Below, in pieces: positions 1-6,932 of a DNA stretch of 27,572 nucleotides. Source of the stretch: Prevotellaceae bacterium (GTDB taxonomy: Bacteria; Bacteroidota; Bacteroidia; Bacteroidales; Bacteroidaceae); contig JAGKTZ010000022.1 of NCBI GenBank assembly GCA_021153165.1, positions 1 through 27,572 of the forward strand. The letters run 5' to 3'. A model generated the notes under the pieces. It saw nothing but the letters and a program-made list of their open reading frames with translations. It was not told where the DNA came from and did not search any database. Position numbers and translations under genes: made by a program. Positions within the stretch are counted from its first letter, which is position 1. Each line of letters starts with the position of its first letter.

Positions 1-103
1 CGAGGATGATTTTTCCACGACACCCGCAGGGCTTGACCTTGCTTGGACGAAAAGAACACGAGTTACCTTTGCCTGTGGTTTGGTGAACTCGGCTACGAAA
101 TAA
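1..103 (+). other. Possible 3' end of a gene cut by the window edge
   Basis: The frame starting at base 2 is open from the edge to a TAA at 101-103 and would encode about 33 C-terminal residues, including TTPAGLDLAW and FACGLVNSATK. The stretch is clearly more GC-rich than the A/T-rich DNA after it, which fits the end of a gene. However, the opposite strand is also open across the same bases, so the direction is uncertain. I do not recognise the peptide. Confidence 0.25.
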
Positions 104-173
104 TGATATATTTTTTCTTAATAATCTTTACTTTTTGAATTATCGTGATATTTATTAATAAATAAGATTTTAT

Positions 174-296
174 ATGGCAAGATGTCAATGTAAATCACGA
201 TTAAAACCTGTAAGTGTACGAGATTATACTCGTTTCCGCAGAGGCATAGTAGAATATGTTAGGACGCATTGCAGGAAACTTCCAAGGAGAAGTTGA
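174..296 (+). CDS. Small basic Cys-containing peptide, 40 aa
   Basis: An ATG at 174 opens 40 codons ending at TGA 294-296. The peptide begins MARCQCKSRLK, ends HCRKLPRRS and is rich in Arg/Lys with three Cys. It has no signal peptide or membrane segment. Its spacing of VSV, YTR, VR, H, R and LP loosely resembles short basic motifs (V-x-G-Y-x-R ... V-x-x-H-x-R) that I associate with small proteins of Bacteroidetes mobile elements; this is a weak impression from memory. The sequence before the ATG is A/T-rich, as is usual in this phylum. A good hairpin terminator follows at 337-367, which supports a transcribed unit here. Function unknown. It may not be a real gene. Confidence 0.4.
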   Translation: MARCQCKSRLKPVSVRDYTRFRRGIVEYVRTHCRKLPRRS

Positions 297-336
297 TTGT
301 GGCATTTGTCAACGAGGTGCTCATAAATCGTTGAAG

Positions 337-367
337 AGAGAAGGCGGTTAGATTAACTGCCTTCTCT
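337..367 (+). terminator. Hairpin terminator after the 40-aa ORF
   Basis: A 13-bp stem (337-349 with 355-367, one G.U pair) closes a 5-base loop. A T-run (tagttttt) follows only about 14 bases later, so it is less compact than a classic intrinsic terminator. Confidence 0.5.
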
Positions 368-421
368 ACTATAAATATGATAGTTTTTACTAGTACACAC
401 TAATAATTGGAGAAAAAATCG

Positions 422-429
422 TATCTTTG
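422..429 (+). promoter_or_regulatory. Isolated -7 box (TATCTTTG), no clear -33
   Basis: TATCTTTGC matches the Bacteroidetes -7 consensus TAnnTTTG. No TTTG lies 19-21 bases upstream; the nearest is TTGG at 407-410, which is too close. No ORF follows for over 400 bases, so it may be a chance match or the start of an untranslated RNA. Confidence 0.25.
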
Positions 430-566
430 CACCAAGAAAAGAGTTATTTGAAAAGCATGAGGAATATAGTGTAACAAAACAAGTTAGCAATTTCTTATCC
501 ATTGCCCATTCTCATGCAAGTTCTTCTTAATGGTTTGATACTCAAAGAATCTTAATCAAACTACAT

Positions 567-648
567 CAAATATAGTAATAAGCGAGCGAGAATTATGAAG
601 TTTGCTTCAATAATTTTCACAGCGAGCGAGAGTATATTGGAGATTTAT
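567..648 (-). promoter_or_regulatory. Copy 1 of operator-promoter module (CTCGCT repeats, orphan)
   Basis: Read on the minus strand this matches the beta-galactosidase promoter module at 22085-22160. An upstream segment ending in CGCTCGCT agrees at 23 of 24 bases. It is followed by TGAAG/CTTCA arms (596-609), a second CGCTCGCT, then exactly 6 bases and a TATATTTG -7 box (plus coordinates 567-574). Here the module points toward the window start, and no ORF follows it. It therefore looks like a promoter that has lost its gene, or one that makes a non-coding RNA. Confidence 0.55.
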
Positions 649-748
649 CTGAAATGTAGTAAAAAAGTATGAGATAAAGTTTAACGATCAAGGTTTATCA
701 TTAAACGAATTTGTCCTTCCTTCACCCCTCAATGCTCTCATTCAACAA

Positions 749-820
749 CCCTAGGCCTTTTTCAAAAAAGTCTAGACCTTTTTTAAATTCCTCGGCGGTT
801 TTTTAAAAAAAGGTCTAGAC
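749..820. repeat. 21-bp-period GC-block / T-A-tract array, locus 1
   Basis: GC blocks CCCTAGGCC (749), GTCTAGACC (770), CCTCGGCGG (790) and GGTCTAGAC (812) are spaced 20-22 bp apart and separated by runs of T then A. The same style of array recurs at 11948-12020 and 21698-21791. GGTCTAGAC with its flanking tracts is shared nearly exactly, in inverted orientation, with the last locus. The array ends about 20-30 bp before the IS982 transposase remnant. Confidence 0.7.
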
Positions 821-846
821 AAAATTGTGACACCCTATCTCACCAT

Positions 847-1122
847 TTTTTTGTAGATGACATACATCTTGTCACTAGAACTAAAAAGAATATGAAGAAG
901 TCTCTTATGAACCTCTATGACAAATTTATCCTAAGAAAATTAGCTGTTATTGAGACGGTCAACGACGACCTCAATAACGTATGTCATATAGGACGCACAA
1001 GATATCGCTCAATTGAAAACTTCGCTGTTATTCTGTTTGCTGGGCTTATTGCGTATAATTTGCTACAGAAGAAACCTAAGATGAATATTGAAATTATTGA
1101 CAAAAGTAGAATAATTGCATAG
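847..1122 (+). pseudogene. IS982-family transposase, C-terminal remnant
   Basis: The frame reads VDDIHLVTRTKKNMK, then RKLAVIETVNDDLNN, then RYRSIENFAV and AGLIAYNLLQKKP before TAG 1120-1122. This is the characteristic C-terminal third of IS982-family DDE transposases, which usually read VDGIHLVT, then NMKNSLM, then R.A.IE..ND.L, then R.RS..NF. The ATG at 892 is internal to the domain. The reading frame continues upstream without a start until it meets the 21-bp repeat DNA near 840. Roughly the first 200 residues of a normal transposase of about 290-300 residues are missing, so this is a truncated, inactive copy. The matching terminal inverted repeat follows at 1127-1145. Confidence 0.8.
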
Positions 1123-1126
1123 AGCT

Positions 1127-1145
1127 TATGCCGAACTCGCGTCAG
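1127..1145 (+). repeat. Right terminal inverted repeat of the IS982-like remnant
   Basis: The reverse complement of this stretch, beginning CTGACGCGAGTTCGG, aligns with CTAACGTGAGTTAAG at 2528-2546 at 13 of 19 positions. It sits just after the transposase stop codon, as IS982 ends do. The two ends belong to two different remnant copies, which explains the divergence. Confidence 0.5.
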
Positions 1146-1419
1146 AAAATGAAAATTAATTGGAAAATAGCTTTGGTTTTAACATAGGAAGCAAATCGGT
1201 ACAAATGAACGCCTATATTTAGAGCATGCAAGAAATTAGTAAAAATTCGTGTGGATTTGTGGTTGAAGAAATACCCCACAAAGATTATTTGGCAGAACGA
1301 AATCTCTTTTAAGAAACACTATAATTTAAAAATATAAATTATCTTTGCAGAGAAGAAATATAGGTGGCAGTGTGCAGGCTGCACCGCTACGAACAGTAAA
1401 CACAATTAAGTGTGGGTAG

Positions 1420-1548
1420 ATGTTCGTTTCAAATGGAGTCGATAAACTTAAAATTACATTGAGCAAAAATATCAATACTTTGCTTTATCTTATACAAGAA
1501 AAGATTAATGATATTCCTAACTATTTTGATGGACAGCTAAGTTTTTGA
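1420..1548 (+). CDS. Short ORF, 42 aa, unrecognised
   Basis: ATG 1420 to TGA 1546-1548 encodes 42 residues beginning MFVSNGVDKLKITLS, with an amphipathic stretch KNINTLLYLIQEKIND. Composition is protein-like and lies downstream of a possible -7 box (1340-1347). I recognise no family. It may be the start of a broken gene whose continuation is the fragment at 1627-1794, because no intact frame links them. Treat it as hypothetical. Confidence 0.3.
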   Translation: MFVSNGVDKLKITLSKNINTLLYLIQEKINDIPNYFDGQLSF

Positions 1549-1626
1549 GTTTTATAAGCAAGTATGCTTGTAAAATGTGATGATAATAACAATTTGTAAC
1601 AATTTTGATTAGACTTTTTTAAATAA

Positions 1627-1794
1627 GTCATAAAGAAAGAAGACATCAAAATATCTGAGACCATTGTCAAAGATAATTGGAAACAGCACAGCGGAGAGTT
1701 ATTTCACACATCGAAGGAACTCTTAATGTAGGATACGGATGAAATCTGTCTTAGTAAAACAATTGAGGCTAGGTATATCGTGTTTAAATTATAA
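1627..1794 (+). pseudogene. Decayed coding fragment with internal stop
   Basis: One frame reads KKEDIKISETIVKDNW, then HSGELFHTSKELLM, a TAG at 1729-1731, then DTDEICLSKTIEARYIVFKL and TAA at 1792-1794. Both halves look protein-like, with mixed charged and hydrophobic residues and no low complexity. This suggests a former gene interrupted by a nonsense mutation. I see no good start codon. No family is recognised. It lies immediately upstream of the 182-aa ORF and may be part of the same former unit. Confidence 0.3.
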
Positions 1795-1845
1795 TATGAA
1801 AAAAGAAATAAACCAACATCGTGTAACATTTAATTCACAAACGCA

Positions 1846-2394
1846 ATGGCAGTAGATCATATATATAGTGAGATATATGGTATACCAGATAGTTTTAGAT
1901 GGGAACCATACCATGACTTAAATGAAGTGCTGAATAAAATAGGCGTAATGGCAAAACGAACTGAAATACCCTTCGCAAGAATAACGCACCTTACTAGAAA
2001 AAAGAAATACAACTATCGAAGTTTAGATGGTTATGCGTATGTCGTTCCCAAAGATTGGAGAAACTGTCTGTATGAGGATTTAGAAACAGGAGACTATTAC
2101 ATTGTTAGTCCGCATCCTGAAAATAACGGAGTCGAATATTCGTGGATAGCGTTTAAACTTAGTGGGCTTACTGATGGGATAACCCATTATGGCAAAGACG
2201 ATTCTGGCAGGATGGTAAAGGAAATATTACATCATTCTGGAAGTTTCATTGACTTAATGTGGAGATGTAGTCTAAACGAAATATTAGACGCATTAGCAAA
2301 TACTCAAAAGCCAATTGTAATTAAGGTCATTCGCTATTTATATTATGATTTTTCAAGAGAAGAAAAGGGGGCAGTATGCCGATTTGATATTTAG
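1846..2394 (+). CDS. Hypothetical protein, 182 aa
   Basis: ATG 1846 to TAG encodes 182 residues beginning MAVDHIYSEIYGIPDSF. It appears soluble, with no signal peptide or membrane segment, and is rich in aromatic residues (Tyr, Trp, Phe). Internal stretches include YAYVVPKDWRNCLYEDLETG, ENNGVEYSWIAFKLSGL and ILHHSGSFIDLMWRC. I do not recognise the family. A 19-codon ORF starting at ATG 1796 (MKKEINQHRVTFNSQ) overlaps the first bases in another frame. It could be the original start displaced by a frameshift, since no Shine-Dalgarno marks the 1846 start. The gene lies between two IS982-like remnants in A/T-rich DNA, so acquisition by transfer is likely. Its length and unbroken frame argue for recent function. 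Confidence 0.6.
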   Translation: MAVDHIYSEIYGIPDSFRWEPYHDLNEVLNKIGVMAKRTEIPFARITHLTRKKKYNYRSLDGYAYVVPKDWRNCLYEDLETGDYYIVSPHPENNGVEYSWIAFKLSGLTDGITHYGKDDSGRMVKEILHHSGSFIDLMWRCSLNEILDALANTQKPIVIKVIRYLYYDFSREEKGAVCRFDI

Positions 2395-2527
2395 TTTTCT
2401 GCATTGAAGAACATACAGATATTGGGATATCTGGTTCTAACCCGTTGGCGTAATTAATTTAGGGATAACCCCTATTATCTAATGCTTAAAAACGACGTTG
2501 ATTAATGGGTGAAATGATAAAAAATAA
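2395..2527. other. Intergenic, nothing recognised
   Basis: A/T-rich sequence after the 182-aa ORF containing imperfect self-complementary bits (ggatatctgg, gggataacccct). No strong terminator or gene is seen. It ends at the IS982-like left inverted repeat. Confidence 0.3.
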
Positions 2528-2546
2528 CTAACGTGAGTTAAGTGTA
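2528..2546 (+). repeat. Left terminal inverted repeat of a second IS982-like remnant
   Basis: CTAACGTGAGTTAAGTGTA pairs, as an inverted repeat, with the right-end repeat at 1127-1145 (13 of 19). It lies about 100 bases before the transposase start codon at 2645, a normal distance for an IS982 left end. Confidence 0.5.
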
Positions 2547-2644
2547 AGAGAACATTAAAAAATGCATAGGAATGTAGGAATGAATACTTGTTTGTAACTT
2601 TTATAGTGTAAAAATCAAACATTACATATAAATTCAACATTCCT

Positions 2645-2837
2645 ATGACTAATGCAAATTTAGTGGGATTTTTCTGTATATTAGGTGGATTTTGTAAATG
2701 TTTAGAGAGACCTCAGAAAACGTGCTATTCAGAGCTATCTAGAGAAAGTTTGCCACAATCGTAAATAGGTTATGTCTGATAGTGAAATCATGCTTATCAT
2801 AATGCTATTTATGTTGACTACTGGGCCAATTTTATAA
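2645..2837 (+). pseudogene. IS982-family transposase, N-terminal remnant
   Basis: ATG 2645 begins MTNANLVGFFCILGGFCKCL, matching the usual IS982 transposase start (MTN.NLV..FC...DFCK). The frame hits TAA after SLPQS. The family's next landmark, MSDSEIM, appears in another frame from 2772 (MSDSEIMLIIMLFM), so there has been a frameshift. Nothing resembling the rest of the transposase follows before the HAD gene. It is a dead 5' piece, the counterpart of the 3' piece at 847-1122 but in the wrong order to be one split copy. Confidence 0.7.
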
Positions 2838-2950
2838 TGTGATGAAGTGATTTGAAATGATTGATTGTGGCTTTATCTCATTTGGAGATGAAATAGGTAT
2901 TTGGGGCCAATCTTTTAGTAACCTCACTCTGTAAAACGAGTAAAAAGTTT

Positions 2951-3679
2951 CTACTTATTCCCATTTAAAAATAGTGGTAGTTGTTCCGCTAATGCTGTCA
3001 TTGACGGATAGAGCAGATTGGCGCCGCTGTCGAGCAATGCGCTTTCGGGCAGTGGACCTGTGTTGACGGCGATGGTGAAGATTTGGGCGGCATGGGCGGC
3101 CTGCACACCGAGTGGGGCATTTTCCACAACGATGGCTTGCCAAGGTGCGATGCCAGCCTTCGCAAGTGCCATAAGGTAGGGTTCGGGATGTGGCTTGCCG
3201 TGCTTCACATCTTTGCTGGAAATGACGCGGTCTGGCGAGAAGTAGCCAGGGAAGTGCGTCTCCAAACGATTGAGCAAGGACAACTGTCCACTGCCCGTGA
3301 CAACGTAGATCTCCAGACCAGCTTCCTTCACACACTTCAGCACTTCGTCTGCACCAGGCATCTTGGGCGCTTCGTCCAGCGCATTGAAGGCAACACATTT
3401 CGCTTCGTAGATGTCTTGCACTTCCTTTGCTGTGGCTGCTCTGCCCCAGTATTTTTGTGTCAGTAGATTTATCGTGGCCTCACCAGTGCGACCCTCGTGC
3501 ATGAAGACTTCTTCGCGAGATAGGGGCAAACCGAAATCGGTGCAAACGTGTGACCATGATTCGGCATGGCGAGGCATCGAGTCGAACAATACGCCGTCCA
3601 TGTCGAAAAGTACTGCACGAGGTGCAAAGGTTGTGAACTGCTGTGTGTCGAGGTATTCTTGAATTTTTGAGGTGAACAT
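2951..3679 (-). CDS. HAD superfamily hydrolase, subfamily IA (beta-phosphoglucomutase/phosphatase-like)
   Basis: A 242-aa cytosolic phosphatase or phosphomutase of the haloacid dehalogenase superfamily. Motif I is VLFDMDGVLFD, with nucleophile Asp26 and acid/base Asp28. An alpha-helical cap follows (about residues 35-105). Motif II is YVVTGSG, motif III the Lys in KHGKPHPEPY, and motif IV VVENAPLGVQAA. Motif IV normally has a Glu-Asp pair; here it is Glu-Asn, which occurs in some subfamily IA members. Likely substrates are small sugar phosphates, but the specificity cannot be read from sequence. The gene lies 313 bp downstream of pgi on the same strand and beyond pgi's terminator, so it is probably transcribed separately. 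No convincing promoter was found. The N-terminal 20 residues before motif I are slightly longer than usual. Confidence 0.9.
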   Translation of the reverse strand: MFTSKIQEYLDTQQFTTFAPRAVLFDMDGVLFDSMPRHAESWSHVCTDFGLPLSREEVFMHEGRTGEATINLLTQKYWGRAATAKEVQDIYEAKCVAFNALDEAPKMPGADEVLKCVKEAGLEIYVVTGSGQLSLLNRLETHFPGYFSPDRVISSKDVKHGKPHPEPYLMALAKAGIAPWQAIVVENAPLGVQAAHAAQIFTIAVNTGPLPESALLDSGANLLYPSMTALAEQLPLFLNGNK

Positions 3680-3931
3680 ATATGTTGTACTTTTCAGATG
3701 CAGAAAAAATAAGTAAGGTGACTCCCCTAAATTTTATTAGTGTTTTGGCTCATTTTCTTAGCATTCCCCCAAACGCTTATCTACGCTAAAGATGAAGACG
3801 CTTTGTGGCAAGTGCTATCTTTGCAGTGTCATTCTTTCCTGTCTCGTGTGTGCGGGTACCTTATCTATATAAGTATAGTGATAGAGTGGAATGATAATGA
3901 TCTTTGACTTGTTGGAAAAATAGGAGATTGT
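3680..3931. other. Intergenic region between pgi terminator and HAD gene
   Basis: About 250 bp without a credible gene. It contains a plus-strand TATCTTTG at 3816-3823 with no -33 at the right distance and no ORF behind it. No clear minus-strand promoter for the HAD gene was found. Confidence 0.3.
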
Positions 3932-3967
3932 AAAAATGGGGCCTAGAGACATTCTCCCTAAGCCCCA
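3932..3967 (-). terminator. Intrinsic terminator of pgi operon
   Basis: On the minus strand, 26 bases after the pgi stop, a 13-bp stem (TGGGGCTTAGGGA with its partner, two G.U pairs) closes a 5-base loop and runs directly into TTTTT. This is a classic intrinsic terminator that ends the minus-strand operon. Confidence 0.85.
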
Positions 3968-3992
3968 TATATATGAGACGTAATCGTGGCAA

Positions 3993-5336
3993 TTAGAGTC
4001 TTGCCTTGATAGCTTCTGTGTCTGCTTCGTAACCAGGTTTGCCAAGGAGAGCAAACATGTTCTTCTTGTAAGCTTCAACACCTGGTTGGTCGAATGGATT
4101 CACACCCAACACGAGACCAGAGATACCGCAACCACGCTCGAAGAAGTAGATGAGTTGTCCCAAATAGTATTCGTTGAGTTCGGGCAACACGATGCGCATA
4201 CAGGGTACGCCGCCATCTACGTGAGCCAACTGTGTACCGAGTTCTGCCATGCGGTTGACTTCGTCTACGCGGCGACCTTCGAGGAAGTTCAAGCCGTCGA
4301 GGTTTTCTTCATCGTGGGGGAAGAGTACGGTGTGGCGAGGATTTTCTACTGAAATCACGGTTTCAAAGATAGTACGTTCGCCGTCTTGTATCCATTGACC
4401 CATAGAGTGGAGGTCGGTAGTCAAGTCTACTGCAGCGGGGAAAATTCCCTTGCCATTCTTACCTTCGCTTTCGCCGTAGAGTTGCTTCCACCATTCGTTC
4501 ATAGAGTGGAGTTTGGGCTGGAAGTTGGCGAGGATTTCGATCTTCTTGCCTGCAGCGTAGAGTGCATTTCTTGCAGCAGCGTAAGTTGCGGCGAGGTTGT
4601 TTGCTACAGGTACGTCAGTGTTGGTAGCCTTTTCCATATCCACTGCACCTTGAATCATAGCCTTGATGTCAAAACCTGCGCAAGCGATAGGGAGGAGACC
4701 TACGGGAGTGAGGACAGAGAAGCGACCACCCACGTTGTCGGGGATGATGAAGCTCTTGTAACCTTCTTTGTCGGCAGTGACACGTGCAGCGCCTTTCTTA
4801 GCGTCGGTTACTGCCACGATCACCTTGCGTGCTACGTCCAAACCGCGTTGCTCTTCGCATTGCTTCTTGAGCAGACGGAATGCCAAAGCAGTTTCGGTGG
4901 TTGTACCTGACTTTGAAATGTTGATGACACCGAAGCGGCGACCTTTAAGGTATTCGCAGAGTTCATAGAGGTAGTCCTCGCCGATGTTATTACCTGCGAA
5001 AAGAATTACGGGGTTCTTGCCGTCGTTAGCAAGCCACTCGAAACTGTTGCCAAGTGCTTCGATTACGGCGCGAGCACCGAGATAACTACCACCAATACCA
5101 GCTACGACGATAGTATCGCAGTTTTCGCGCAATACTTGTGCTGTAGCGAGGATGTCGTTCAAATGCTCTTCGGTAATAGAAGAGGGGAGGTGCAACCAAC
5201 CCAAGAAGTCGTTGCCAGCGCATGTACCTGCTTCGAGAGCTTCATTTGCAGCCTGTGCTTGAGGATAGAGATTTTCAATTGCATTGGCTTCCAAAAATGG
5301 GAGCGCCTTGCCAAGTTCTAATGATAAAGTTTTCAT
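3993..5336 (-). CDS. pgi: Glucose-6-phosphate isomerase
   Basis: A 447-aa cytosolic enzyme that interconverts glucose-6-phosphate and fructose-6-phosphate in glycolysis and gluconeogenesis. It is the short bacterial form (about 445 aa), not the 550-aa E. coli type. Visible signatures are the phosphate-binding [15 protein letters not shown], the family motif [16 protein letters not shown], catalytic Glu289 in [11 protein letters not shown], His310 in DLHSMGQW, and Lys424 in EAYKKNMF. The ATG at 5336 is the natural start ([14 protein letters not shown]). It lies 21 bp downstream of the cytochrome/propeller lipoprotein gene, so it is likely co-transcribed with it and with the DUF6057-like gene. 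It is closed by the terminator at 3932-3967. The unusual partners are not glycolytic genes. Confidence 0.97.
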   Translation of the reverse strand: MKTLSLELGKALPFLEANAIENLYPQAQAANEALEAGTCAGNDFLGWLHLPSSITEEHLNDILATAQVLRENCDTIVVAGIGGSYLGARAVIEALGNSFEWLANDGKNPVILFAGNNIGEDYLYELCEYLKGRRFGVINISKSGTTTETALAFRLLKKQCEEQRGLDVARKVIVAVTDAKKGAARVTADKEGYKSFIIPDNVGGRFSVLTPVGLLPIACAGFDIKAMIQGAVDMEKATNTDVPVANNLAATYAAARNALYAAGKKIEILANFQPKLHSMNEWWKQLYGESEGKNGKGIFPAAVDLTTDLHSMGQWIQDGERTIFETVISVENPRHTVLFPHDEENLDGLNFLEGRRVDEVNRMAELGTQLAHVDGGVPCMRIVLPELNEYYLGQLIYFFERGCGISGLVLGVNPFDQPGVEAYKKNMFALLGKPGYEADTEAIKARL

Positions 5337-5357
5337 GTTTGAATAGTATTTGTATTA

Positions 5358-6884
5358 TTATTTGATTTTATTGGAATATTTTACTGTGTTTGCTTTCTTG
5401 TCGTCGTAAATTACTTCTTTCAGTGTTTCTGAACTTACGGTGATGGCGTTCTTAGAGAACTCTGGCACATTGTAACTCTTCATGCGCAGCAAATTGAATT
5501 CGGGGTCTTTTTGTGGCAAAAGGAAAGCTTTGTGGGCCTTGCCTTCCTTGTCGAAATATGCGATGAATGGGCGAGAATAACTGCCATCTTCGCGGCGCGA
5601 TGCTACGACAAGCCAACGGCCATTGCTGCTCCATGAGTGATAACTGTCTGCTGCGAAACTATTGGCTTTGTCCAATGGACGTACTTCGCCGCTTTGCAGA
5701 TCCTTCACGTAGAGATCGGCTGAATGGTGCCAAATGTGGAATTGACCATAGTCGGCCATGGTGAACAATACGAAGCGGCCATCAGGACTAACCTTGGGTA
5801 CTGCGGCACTCTTGCCCATGGCATTGCAATCTACTTCGACCTCGGGCGTGCCAAATGTCTTGGTTAGTGCATCAAATGGGATGCTCATCAGATTGTAGCG
5901 GATAGAGTCGTAGCGAGGCAGAATGGCATCGCTGGCAGCTTTTGTATCCAGTCCCTTTAGATATGGAGTCTGCGCCGCACAATAGTATACCTTTGAACCA
6001 TCAGGCGCCCAGCAGGGGAAGGTCTCCATCACGTCGTCTGTCTTCAGGATATTGGTGAGTGTTTCCTTTTCGACATCAAAGAATACCAAGTCAGAACCAT
6101 AGTCGATCACTTCGATCTTTTGTCCGTGAATCATGTGGAAGGCCTGCCCGGTACGGTTGCTTGAAAATACAACCCATGGTTTTTCTCTGTGCCAAGTGGG
6201 ATATACGGTGGAAGATAGGATTGAGTCGCTCTTCATGTTGAGCTTGCGTGCCTTGCCGTTTTGGATAAACACAGTACCGCCATGGCCTGCACGAACGTGG
6301 AAGAGCATATTGTCTGTGCTATAGTTTTGGAAGTTATGGCAGTTGATGCAGTGATTGTCTTCACTGTTGTATTCGGGATTGTTCTCGTAGACTACCTTTT
6401 CGTCAAAGTTTGTGACGTTACGTTGATAGATGCCTAATTGGCGATAGAGCTCGTAGCTGGGCTCAATCAAGCGATAGGTGAGGTAGGGGTCGATTTCTTC
6501 CTGTGCTACGTCGATGGCATATTCTGGGTACTTTACCCATCCGCCTTCTGTTTCGGCGTAGATATTTACCTTGAGTTGTTTGCCTTTGCTCGCAGTCAAT
6601 AGCTCTTTCCATGCCGCTTCGTCAAAGAACAATTTGCCATCTTCGCCTGCACCTGCTGTTACCTCTTGATTGCCGCAAGCAATACTTGCAAAGTACGCCT
6701 TTGCATCAGATTTCACTTGGACGTTGAGTGGAGCGATATTGCAGGGGATTGTAATGTTGCGATAGTCGGGATAGATATTTGCTGCCTCGTTCACATTGGT
6801 GAAGTCGGTCGGGCGTTCTACATTTACCCCACAAGCTGTGAATAGGGTGATAAGTGCTGCTGCAAATAAAATCTGAATTTTCAT
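5358..6884 (-). CDS. Lipoprotein with c-type heme motif and TolB-like (PD40) beta-propeller
   Basis: The start is taken at ATG 6884 (MKIQILFAAALITLFTAC, 508 aa), with the lipid-modified Cys at 18; a GTG two codons upstream is an alternative. After an N-terminal beta-rich region (about 20-170) comes NHCINCHNF with a CXXCH heme-c attachment motif at 179-183. Propeller blades of the TolB/PD40 type follow: PTWHREKPWVVFSSNRTG, CWAPDGSKVYYCA, PKVSPDGRFVLFTMADYG and HSWSSNGRWLVVASRREDG. It should be anchored in the outer or inner membrane facing the periplasm. Single-heme plus propeller lipoproteins occur in Bacteroidales, but I know of no established function; electron transfer or binding of a redox partner is inference. 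It is 48 bp downstream of the DUF6057-like gene and 21 bp upstream of pgi. Confidence 0.85.
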   Translation of the reverse strand: MKIQILFAAALITLFTACGVNVERPTDFTNVNEAANIYPDYRNITIPCNIAPLNVQVKSDAKAYFASIACGNQEVTAGAGEDGKLFFDEAAWKELLTASKGKQLKVNIYAETEGGWVKYPEYAIDVAQEEIDPYLTYRLIEPSYELYRQLGIYQRNVTNFDEKVVYENNPEYNSEDNHCINCHNFQNYSTDNMLFHVRAGHGGTVFIQNGKARKLNMKSDSILSSTVYPTWHREKPWVVFSSNRTGQAFHMIHGQKIEVIDYGSDLVFFDVEKETLTNILKTDDVMETFPCWAPDGSKVYYCAAQTPYLKGLDTKAASDAILPRYDSIRYNLMSIPFDALTKTFGTPEVEVDCNAMGKSAAVPKVSPDGRFVLFTMADYGQFHIWHHSADLYVKDLQSGEVRPLDKANSFAADSYHSWSSNGRWLVVASRREDGSYSRPFIAYFDKEGKAHKAFLLPQKDPEFNLLRMKSYNVPEFSKNAITVSSETLKEVIYDDKKANTVKYSNKIK

Positions 6885-6932
6885 ATGCACGTGTTATATA
6901 TTAATGTAGGTTTTCGGATATTGTATTGACGA

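Larger units (their letters stand above)
1146..1845. other. Decayed stretch between IS982 remnants, no intact long gene
   Basis: This stretch holds a -7-like TATCTTTG at 1340-1347 without a proper -33, a small GTGCA/TGCAC inverted repeat near 1371-1383, a 42-codon ORF and a fragment with an internal stop (both listed separately). I see no RNA gene or terminator here. It reads as the cargo or scar of an old mobile element. Confidence 0.4.

Noticed and set aside
749..820. CRISPR array
   Set aside because: The period is about 21 bp with degenerate units and no unique spacers, and no cas genes are present.
2881..2950. Terminator for the HAD gene
   Set aside because: Only a 4-bp stem could be found, with no proper T-run on the minus strand.
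3083..3466. 127-codon plus-strand frame opposite the HAD gene
   Set aside because: It is antisense to a gene with clear HAD motifs; a shadow frame in GC-rich coding DNA.
3816..3823. Plus-strand TATCTTTG between pgi and the HAD gene
   Set aside because: The only TTTG is 10 bases upstream instead of 19-21, and no gene follows on that strand.
4386..4910. 174-codon plus-strand frame opposite pgi
   Set aside because: It is antisense to a fully conserved enzyme and has no promoter or family match.
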